DNA of 64,000 bases from Cephalotrichum gorgonifer. Its lineage: Eukaryota; Ascomycota; Sordariomycetes; Microascales; Microascaceae. The notes under the pieces were generated by a model. The model searched no databases. It was not told where the DNA came from and saw only the letters and a program-made list of their open reading frames with translations. The stretch is from the NCBI GenBank assembly GCA_900312665.1, contig ONZQ02000016.1:276276-340275 (forward strand). Direction: 5' to 3'. A program made the translations under genes and the position numbers. This document shows, one piece after another, positions 55,971 to 64,000 of this stretch. The stretch's first letter is position 1; every line of letters begins with the position of its first letter.

Positions 55971-57381
55971 ATGGGCACCAATATTTTAGTTACTGGCGCC
56001 GCTGGCTACATGTATGTTCACCAGCCATCATGGTGTATCATAAGCTAACTTTGTCTACAGCGGTGGTTCCGTCGTCACGGAATTGTTGGCTCCCTCTAAC
56101 AAACTCGTTCAGAAGGAAAACATCTTTGCTGCAGTCAGGTCGGAAGAACAAGCGACTGCCTTGTCGAAACTTGGCATCACTGTGCTTCGCTTGGACTTGA
56201 CCAACGAAAGCGCCGTGCTTGGCAGTGTCCTGGAGCACAATGGTAAGAGTCACCCCAGCATACAGTCTAGCAAAATAACAGTTGATTAACAATCTCATAG
56301 TCGGCATTGTCATTCACACTGCAAGCAGCTTGAACACGGACATGGCGCTCCATCTGGTTAACGCACTCGCCAAACAGAAGGAAGTCAGCAACCAGGACAC
56401 ATACATGATCCAGGTAAGTGAGACGAGGTCATTCTTTGACAAGTCTAGCTGCTGACAGTGATGTAGGTCTCGGGAGAAAGCGCCTTCACGGCCACTACGG
56501 GCTGGCCGCAGGGCGGAACACAACTTGAAGACATAGGCCCATTGTTTGAAACTGAGAAGGAATTCGCCGATTCTTTCGCGATCCGAAAGACTGACATCTC
56601 GGTGACCGAACGTGCCAAAGCGACAGGAGTGACCAGCTTTATCGTTATACCTCCTATGGTTTGTAAGTTCAACAAGCGAAGCAATCGTTGAGTTATCTTA
56701 TACTGACTATTTTCCTTTAGATGGCAAAGGTACTGGACAGTGGAACCAGCTCTCCGTGCTGCTGCCCATCTATATTCAAGGCAGCATCTCCGCCAAAGCG
56801 GTGCGCAAATTCGCCAACGACGTGGTAAGTGAACAAGTCTACCTAGTAATTACTCGATATGTGGTTCTGACTTATTATCATAGACCGGGTCAGCCGCCCA
56901 CATCTCGGACATTTCTGCCTTCTTTGCGAAGATGGTCGAGAAGATCCTTCTTAAGGAACCAATTCCGAGTGGTGAGAAGGGCTACTACTTTGCCAAGGCC
57001 CACGATGTCCACTGGTGGGAGGTCTTGGACCGATTGGCTGTCGCCCTTGAGGCCCGTGGCATTGCGCCAGACTCGACGGTGCAAGTTTGGTCTGATGATG
57101 AAACTGCTGCCAAAGTACTGGGTGTCCCGGTACAGTTTGTGTCGATCTTGTGGAGTTCAACGTACGTGCACCGCCCTTTGAGAATTTATGAGACCGAGTC
57201 GAAGCTAATTTGATACCACAGTTCCGGCATGTTCGCAGCGAACAAGCACCAACTTGGATGGGAGCCAGTTTGGGACAAGGAGCGGCTGTTGGCTCAGCTG
57301 GATGATGAGATTGATGCCGTTTTGGAGCTTGGGCAGGCGAAGAGTAGTCTCGTCAGCTCGCTGTTTGATGCTGTCAAATAA
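55971..57381 (+). CDS. NAD(P)-binding epimerase/reductase-like protein (extended SDR)
   Basis: Seven exons: 55971-56011, 56061-56242, 56301-56413, 56467-56662, 56721-56824, 56884-57161 and 57222-57381; every phase agrees, 357 aa. Exon 1 encodes MGTNILVTGAAGYI, the extended-SDR TGxxGxxG motif, completed by GGSVVTELL. Then AAVRS (second strand), LRLDLTNE, VIHTASS, and MIQVSGESAF (the fifth strand). Also TSFIVIPPMVYG, which matches the I-x-P-x-xYG motif of fungal nucleoside-diphosphate-sugar epimerase-like proteins. No clear YxxxK. Many small exons but no damage. Substrate unknown; a metabolic tailoring role is inferred from its neighbours. Confidence 0.88.
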
Positions 57382-58251
57382 TGGGCGTCATACGACAGAC
57401 GGCCATAGTAAATAGTCCGGGATCCTTGCGCAATTCATAATACAGTACAGACCTTCGCGAAATCAGTTTCCGCTTTCCTGTGCACGCAATACCATTAAAC
57501 TTGCTACCCCTGTCAGTAGACACGAGGAAGCTCCAGCACTGAGTTCATCTCTAATGTAATTTGCCCCGGCTCGGCACCTCCGGTTCCTGTTTGGCAAACT
57601 ACGTCCACATGTTATGTTGGATTGGGTACGTTCCGGACCTACGGGGAAAGTTACGGATGATTACGGATCCATGCTGCTGTCGCGTTTTGTGACGCCAAGC
57701 ACATACAATGGCCGACATAGGAATGGCCCGCCGATTACAATTCCCCCTGTATATAGAAAAGAGCTGACGGACCACCCGCATCATCAGTTGAGGGGCATGC
57801 ATCATCAATATACCGTTGTGTTTGCCTCCTAACGGGACAATAGCAAATAACATGTCGAATTACGTAGCGCACGGTGTGCGAGTAGTTGAGCTATTTGTTC
57901 TTTGTACGTACCACCTGCCCACACTATTTAGGTATCTTTGTTCCTCCCTAATTTACTGGTCATTTTCTGACCTGTGAATGTGGGGCTCTTCGGTGATCCA
58001 GGAGGAGCAGCTTAACAGAGCTACAGGTGACGCAAACCGCTTGCGGTTTGCCCAGAAGAGCCTTGAGGAACGAAGGTGAAAATAGTGCCTTTTTTTTTTA
58101 AGTACTTTCATCATTCGCACATCGGAGAATATATGTATTGGAAACAAGTTGTTCCTCGCGCCTCTTGACACAGAAAAGATTCATGTATACATATGAGCGC
58201 ATTCCTCCATCTCACTGTTGTAGAGACTTACCATTTTTGGGGAATCCATAG
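57382..58251. other. Spacer, expected to hold the missing 5' part of the methyltransferase
   Basis: 870 bp. I searched for the usual N-terminal block of LaeA-like enzymes (the DLQHH-type motif) and did not find it. Confidence 0.4.
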
Positions 58252-59341
58252 CGAGTGCTCGATATCGGAACTGGTATGTTCTTACTAGCCCCTGACCCCC
58301 GCCGCACTACAGCCGGTGGCTAAGATTATGTTCATTGGCTAGGTATCTGGGCTATGTATGTCTAATTTCCAATCCCGACTATGGTACCCTGTGCCTTGTG
58401 CTAACTGTCTACAGCGACTTCGCAGATGAACACCCTCAGTATGTCTACCCACCCCCTTTCGCAACCACCCCCCTTCGCAAGCGGATGCTTCTAGGAGCAC
58501 TCTACAGGCACCCTTTCGAACTTGAATACTGACTGGAAAAACAGGGTGCAAGTCACCGGGACTGATATCTCCCCCATCCAGTTGCCCTGGGTCCCGCCGA
58601 ACCTGAAGTTGTAAGTATCCATGATGATCACCACCCAGAGGACCACCCAGAGGACCAGAGAATCACCAACCCTCTACCTATAGCGAAATCGAAGACTGCA
58701 CCCTCGAATGGACCTTCCCCGAGAACTCGATGGACTATATTCACATCCGCTTGCTGTTCGGAAGTATCACCGACTGGACCGCCCTTTTTAAGGAGGCATA
58801 TAAGACCTGTGCCCCTGGCGGGTGGGTCGAGAATTTCGAGTCGTCGGCCTTTGTATGGAGCGACCACGAGGAGATTCCGGAAACCGCAGCCCTTGGCCAG
58901 TGGGGTAAGATATTCGCCGAGGGCGGGAAGAGGACCGGGAGGTCATCCACGGTTCTAGAGGACAACACACAGCAAAAGGCCATACAGGAGGCTGGCTTTG
59001 TTGATGTCCAGGTGTTCGACTACAAGGTACGGCCCTAGTATATCCCAACTGCCGAAAGAGATTGGTTGCTAACGTTCGGTGTCAACTAGGGGCCCCTTGG
59101 TACCTGGCCTAAGGACCCCGTCCTTAAGGAGCTCGGCTCCCTCGCCCAGGCTGCGTGGGAGGCGGATATCGAGGGATATATCCTCTTCATCGCCAACGCC
59201 CTCGGCTGGTCGAAGGTGGAGATGCAGGTTTTTATCCCCCACCTACGCTACGAGCTGCAGACGTGTAAATACCTGGCGTATATGAACCAGAGGGTAGTAT
59301 GGGGCCGGAAGCCCGGCGGATTAGGGGTAGTCGCTCGCTAG
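58252..59341 (+). CDS. LaeA-like SAM-dependent methyltransferase, 5' part missing or unresolved
   Basis: Exons inferred from phase: 58252-58273, 58343-58355 (13 nt), 58415-58438 (24 nt), 58545-58610, 58684-59026 and 59090-59341. They read RVLDIGTG, IWAIDFADEHP, VQVTGTDISPIQLPWVPPN, LEWTFPENSMDYIHIRLLFG, KEAYKTCAPGGWVENFES, GTWPKDPVLKELG, CKYLAYMNQRVVWGRKPG, the standard order for fungal LaeA/TAM-type methyltransferases. Motif I is usually DIGTGTGIW; as spliced here it lacks one Thr-Gly pair. About 60-80 N-terminal residues expected in the family are not found. Probably decaying, though the 3' exons are clean. The bases before 58252 (ccatag) serve as an acceptor. Confidence 0.72.
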
Positions 59342-61139
59342 TAGTCTGAACTCCCGGGTTAGCTCACAAAGGCAGCTCGAGAGAGTTGGAAAGCTCGTCA
59401 GAGACATGGACAGAGACTTGGGTTTTAATCCCATCCGGATCTTCTCGAGTAATTTTAATTCATGACCTCTTATATTCCGTAGGAAGGTACAAACACAGGA
59501 GAGCAGCAACTGCAACTATTTGCAGCCAGGTGGAGAATCTAATAGGGACCAGTCGTTCTTCATAGCCACATACTATATGTACTTCCCGTTCTTAGCATGC
59601 GAGGTATTCATCTCTGCCACCAACCCTCAGCTCGCCCAAAGCCCACACGGATCTCCTCACAGTATGGAGGACTAAACAACCAGGACACAGTCGTGCTATC
59701 AAGCAGACTGGGTACATGCCCGACACATATGCAGTTTGCAATACTGACACTCGAAGATATACCAGTGTGGCCCCGAGTGACAAATGTTGCATATCCACTG
59801 TATCAATGTATTATCCGACTTGACTAGCTTGAATGAATGTGCGCAGTTGTGACGAAAAGAGACAGCCATATTATTGGGGCGACCGACTCAAGTTAGCTCA
59901 AGCAGTGCTGGATATGGGAGGTAGACATGCCGAAACCAAATAGCTCTGTCTGCAATGATAACGGTGATCTGTAGATCCATTGCGCTCGTCAAGACCACGC
60001 TGGTGAGAAGAGCACTTTATATGTGTGTTATACCAGCTGAGATGAGAACACCATCAGGGACATGCATCCCCGGTTCCGGGGTCGGAGGGGATCGAGATGA
60101 ATCAACACATTACGACCTGTTTGGCTAGCCGTCGCCGACAAACAACAAACGCCTCCTCCGAGAGCAGATGCGGCACATACCCCATTGGGATGTCGGCGCA
60201 TGGATGACTCCGCTCTTTCACACTTGTGCGGTTTTACAATTATATTAAGCAGCTGTGGCTTTGTGCCTCTCTCCGGTTGTACCACCCAAGTACAATCCAC
60301 CGTCCAGGTGAACCAAAACCTCTCGCAGACATGTGGAACACTTGCAGTGAGACACTCGGCACTGCGTATGAACCACTCTAATACCCCGATTGAAATGTAA
60401 GTATTACTGATCGGCGTATCCACGACCCCCGCCGCGGCCGTTCCATCTCCGCGGCATATCACCGCGCCAGAATTTTTCTTTTCTTCCTGTGTATGTTATT
60501 ATTAGCCAGTTGCCTTGCTTGCGGGCCTCACTTTTTTCGTGTGACCCTGTTCTCGTCCCGCTGCGTCACTTCTCACCCAACCTCGCCCAAGCTTGCCCTA
60601 GCCCGGGTGCGCCTCGGTCACCCATCGACGACCTACATGGCCTCACGATACTAAATTCACCTATGGGGTATAGAGCCATGCGATAGACGCGAACATAAGA
60701 CCGTTACTTATATTGCAGGCCCCTAAACTGCCGCCCTCACCCTTCGATTGCTCTTCCACTTGCTCGCCCCCACGCTGCGGCACCCTTGTTCTACGCCTCG
60801 ACAACCCAATCCCATCCCCGCCCACATTCCGAAAAGTTTCACGAGTTTTTAACCTCCTACTAGGGACGGACCGCGCGTACGGCCTCGGTGTCTTCGAGCT
60901 CGATCTGGTTTTTGCTGGTTGATGGCTTCGGCAAACCGCCCTGTGCCGCGACAAAGCCTTTGAACGCGGCGGGATCGCTACTCCTTGACCCGAATCCCTT
61001 GACGGTGACCCTCATTTCTCTGGTTATTATTCTCTACGGCAGTCGACCCACTTCAGTTCAGGCGCACTGAGAGGCACTCGGCTTCACCCGCGATCCCGCG
61101 GATCCTCGACCACCTTCCCCTTCCCTCACCCCGGTCGCC
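59342..61139. other. Intergenic region
   Basis: 1.8 kb. No supported gene; short frames such as 60028-60462 (minus) look random. The last 400 bp are C-rich, consistent with the metacaspase leader. Confidence 0.45.
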
Positions 61140-62573
61140 ATGTCGGCGTATCCGGGCTTCGGCGGCTATGGCCCTCCACCGCCTCAACAGCCCGGCGGAG
61201 GCTATTTTACGTACGTCCTCTTCACCCGTTCTCCACCGTCCTCAAGGCCAGGACTGGCTCGGGACCGACCCCCTGGTGGATGTTGTCCGTATGGGAGGGA
61301 GGGCAGAAGCTCCATCCGCGGACGTCCGACCTAACTTCACCGGATGCTAGGTCGCCCCACACACAAGCGCATACGGAGATTTTGCCCTTATCCGGGTATA
61401 CTCACGGCCCCGTACTTCCCCACCTAGGGCGCTATCCGACACGACTGCCGCCCTTTCCCTTTCCCTTTCCCTTTCAGCAACCGGGCCCATTCACCGGGTT
61501 CGCCCCCCAAGTACGTAGCGTTCTGTAAACTCTCTTTCTGAGGCATGACTCCTGTACCGGCACCGATTGACACCCCTAGCAACAGCCCATTCCGCCTCAA
61601 CAGTATCCTCAGTATGCTGGCGCCTCGGCTCCCGGTAATTTCAGTCCCATCCCAGGTGAGAACCTCACCCCACGCGTGCGTCTCGCCCGTGCGGTGGCAC
61701 CGGTGAAGAGATCTAACCCTTCCAGTATCCGCACCACCCCAACCGACCTCCTCTGCGCCTTCAACGACGAGTTCCAGCGGCGCGCCGCTACGCCGCGCGG
61801 GCACCAGTTCGGCCAGGGAGCGCCGGACAGCTACCTGTACCAGTATTCCATGTGTACGGACCTGCGGAAGGCGGTCCTGATCGGTGTCAACTACTTCGGC
61901 CAGTGGGGCCAGCTCAGGGGGTGCATCAACGACGTGCGGAACATGTCGTGTTACCTAGTGACGAACTTCGGTTATAAGAGGGAGGATATGGTAATCCTCA
62001 CCGACGACCGGCAGAACCCCTTCAACCAGCCGACTAAGCAGAACATCCTGCGCCCAATGCACTGGCTTGTGAAGGATGCGCGGCCGAACGACTCGCTCTT
62101 CTTCTATTACGCGGGTTTGTTCCCCGTCTTATCTCTGGTCCACCCACCACTTGCACCCACCACTTGGCGACAGTGGCTAACGAAATCTAGGTCACGGCGG
62201 ACAAACGGAGGACCAAGACGGCGACGAGGCAGACAGCTACGATGAGGTGATATTCCCCGTCGACTTCCGCCAGGCTGGTCACATAACCGACGATGAGATG
62301 CACCTCATAATGGTGGAGCCCCTGCCGGCCGGCGTGCGGCTGACGGCTATCTTCGACTCGTGCCGCTCGGGCACGGCGCTCGACCTCCCGTACATCTACT
62401 CCACCCAGGGCATGATCAAGACGCCTAACCTCGCGAGGGAGGCCGGGCAGGGCCTGCTCGACGTCGTGTCTGCGTGCGAGCGGAGCCACATGGACGGTGT
62501 GGCGAACGGTCTTGCTTCGTTCGTTAAGATGCGAGGTATCATAACTAAATCCGGCTCGGCTTTGTGCTCATAG
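61140..62573 (+). pseudogene. Type I metacaspase lacking its C-terminal p10 part
   Basis: Caspase-fold cysteine protease cleaving after Arg/Lys. ATG 61140 starts a Gly/Pro/Gln-rich prodomain (MSAYPGFGGYGPPPPQQPGG); the small exons up to 61725 are not fully resolved. The p20 domain is clear in 61726-62114 and 62191 onward: KAVLIGVNYFGQWGQLRGC, MHWLVKDARPNDSLFFYY, then AGHGGQTED (catalytic His, across an intron), HITDDEMHLIMV, and IFDSCRSG (catalytic Cys), ALDLPYIYSTQG. The usual HSG after the Cys is RSG here. After NLAREAGQGLL the sequence diverges and stops at 62573; the family's last about 120 residues are absent. Hence a probable pseudogene or truncated form. Confidence 0.78.
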
Positions 62574-62738
62574 AGCTTCTAGGGTGGGTTTCTTCCCCCT
62601 TTGCTTTCAGGGTATCTCGGGGGTGGGTTGGGATTGGGGTTGTCTGACGTGATTACAAATACATCCATCCCAGGGGTGTGCCGAGCGAAGAGAGCTAAGA
62701 GATGCTAGCGCATCACCTCGCCGGCGCTGCCGTGAATT

Positions 62739-63527
62739 TCAACAGATCGTCCAGGGACTAAATACCTTCCCCGGCTCTTGAGCGGCGTAGATGAGAACAA
62801 CGATGTCCCGACGGGTCTGTTCCGTCGCCATGTACCCCCGCTTTTCATTCATAAACCTGGGCACGATCCCCTTGAGCCAATGATCCAGCGCAATTGTCGG
62901 TCCGGCTGGGCGGTCTGGAATAGCGCGGGAGATGTACTGCGAACAGAGAGTTCTCGAGCATGCTAGGAACCCCAGGATAAAGTCCGCTTCCTCGAGTGGC
63001 ATGTTCTTCTCGGTGACCAGTCTGGCATGGAGGGCAACTCCTGCGTGTATAAGTCCTAAGGCGGACTCGGGCTTGCCCACGAAGATCTCGATGCATATGC
63101 AGATGAGATAGCAGATCATATCAGGGTATACCGAATCGCTTCTTTCTAGTCTCAATAGACTGACGGCTTTGTCGTATCGATCCCAGAGAAAAACCCAGGT
63201 TGCTGGCGGTATCGCTGCCCCTCTATGCTTCTCCCCCTTAACCCAAAGAACGGCCCCGAGTGAGAGAGCAGCGTGGTTAACAGCGAGGCGTTGGTCATAC
63301 CAGAAAAGCACCCTCCGCTGCCAGAAGTTGTGTAATGCTCCGCACTGCACCATTTTCCTCAACACGCCGATATATCTCCGCTCGGCTTGGGTCTCGACTC
63401 GCACGACGCACGGTTTGCGGTGGGATGGGGATGATGAAGATCGACCCCCGAGCAGCCCGTCGATATTCTGCGTTGGCGTTTCGATTGCTGTACTGGGTGA
63501 TCTGTTATCGTACTTGGAGGTCATCAT
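62739..63527 (-). CDS. Fungal transcription-factor domain protein, partial
   Basis: Single frame, 262 aa, without a Zn2Cys6 cluster. It matches the regulatory middle region of C6 transcription factors: FWQRRVLFWYDQRLAVNHA, ALSLGAVLWVKGE, DRYDKAVSLLRLE, CYLICICIEIFVGKPESAL, GLIHAGVALHARLV. Normal proteins are 450 aa or more with an N-terminal DNA-binding domain; none was found in the 470 bp upstream, and the C-terminus is short. Either a truncated gene or a cluster-less regulator. It converges on the truncated metacaspase. Confidence 0.6.
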   Translation of the reverse strand: MMTSKYDNRSPSTAIETPTQNIDGLLGGRSSSSPSHRKPCVVRVETQAERRYIGVLRKMVQCGALHNFWQRRVLFWYDQRLAVNHAALSLGAVLWVKGEKHRGAAIPPATWVFLWDRYDKAVSLLRLERSDSVYPDMICYLICICIEIFVGKPESALGLIHAGVALHARLVTEKNMPLEEADFILGFLACSRTLCSQYISRAIPDRPAGPTIALDHWLKGIVPRFMNEKRGYMATEQTRRDIVVLIYAAQEPGKVFSPWTIC

Positions 63528-64000
63528 GGGTCAGGAGAGGTGAGTTCTGCATATCAAGGACGAAGTCGACGAAAGGTTCGAGGTCCAAGACAGACTTGAA
63601 TGACTACCAAATGTGATTTACATGAATGTCCCTAGATGACCCTATATAGCCTCTTCATCTTGTACCTCCCTCAACGGGCGTATCGCAAGAAGTATCACCC
63701 GATCTACATGCAAGATGGGGGAGACATCTTCCAGGAGAGCTAGACGCTGACCGCCTCCCAGATCATCCTTGGTGAACTTTAATCAGGTAGAGAGATAAGG
63801 CAGTTCATACCCTGACTACGGTTGGATGATAGGTGTTTAGGCTATATACCCAGAAAAAACAACGTTGAGCGAGATAGCCACTACGCTGACCCTCCCTCCT
63901 GACGGCAGGGCCTAGGTTTAAAGTATACTACAGTACTGAGTCCGGTCGATGGCCGTATAAAGCTCGCCACTTGGAACTCTCACCCTCTCAACCCCCCCCC
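63528..64000. other. No gene seen to window end
   Basis: About 470 bp upstream of the partial transcription-factor gene, ending in a C-run; no DNA-binding exon found. Confidence 0.4.

Noticed and set aside
58246..58254. In-frame TAG before the methyltransferase motif I as a nonsense mutation
   Set aside because: ccatag is a plausible splice acceptor and the exon starts cleanly after it.
1..64000. tRNA, rRNA or CRISPR arrays, complete transposons
   Set aside because: No cloverleaf-like B-box/acceptor pairs, no rRNA-like sequence, no spaced direct repeats, and no transposase or reverse-transcriptase motifs were seen by eye; a tRNAscan or RepeatMasker run would be decisive.

Overview
The window looks like nuclear DNA of a filamentous ascomycete (Pezizomycotina). 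Genes are split by short GT-AG introns (about 45-130 nt) with CTRAY-like branch sites. They encode typical fungal families: a pisatin-demethylase-type P450, a Zn2Cys6 regulator with an extra C2H2-type finger, a type I metacaspase, an ENA-type P-ATPase and a LaeA-like methyltransferase. AT-rich stretches full of TpA and CAG-to-TAG stops suggest past RIP (repeat-induced point mutation). I cannot fix the class or genus. A 683-base run of N marks this as a draft assembly.

Positions 1 to about 28,450 are a gene-dense core. In order: the 3' part of a GMC oxidoreductase (+), a six-exon P450 (-), complex I subunit NDUFB7/B18 (+), an FHA-domain protein (-), GTP cyclohydrolase II (+), a large coilin-like nuclear protein (+), a small secreted or membrane-tethered protein (+), ribosomal protein eS24 (-), an unrecognised secreted protein (-), an EFM3/FAM86-type lysine methyltransferase (+), a probable mitochondrial protein of unknown function (-) and DNA polymerase epsilon subunit B (+). 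The last two share a divergent promoter that holds an ACGCGT cell-cycle box.

From about 28,450 to 47,500 the character changes abruptly. Almost everything is broken or truncated: RIP-like AT-rich remnants of an ankyrin-type gene and of a fungal kinase-like gene, a frameshifted JmjC-type protein, a DUF7025 fragment abutting another lineage-specific gene, an SDR with a premature stop, a 3' fragment of an ENA ATPase meeting an unrelated fragment head to head, and pieces of NmrA, aminoglycoside-phosphotransferase and GH2 beta-galactosidase genes. A better preserved FAD monooxygenase is interrupted by the N gap.

From about 47,500 to 59,350 lies an island of mostly intact redox genes: a six-exon dual-zinc-finger regulator, two paralogous three-exon SDR-fold genes, an intronless bacterial-looking classical SDR, a seven-exon NAD(P)-binding protein and a LaeA-like methyltransferase missing its 5' end. 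WD40 repeat debris lies between two of the SDRs. The divergent promoter between the second SDR and the seven-exon gene carries 160-175 bp tandem repeats. No polyketide, peptide or terpene synthase is visible, so this may be a tailoring or detoxification island rather than a complete biosynthetic cluster. The right end holds a metacaspase that lacks its C-terminal part, facing a partial fungal transcription-factor gene.

Four reading frames, in both halves, can be restored by one base inside a homopolymer. This suggests sequencing error for at least some of the apparent pseudogenes. The CAG-to-TAG stops are a separate, RIP-like class.
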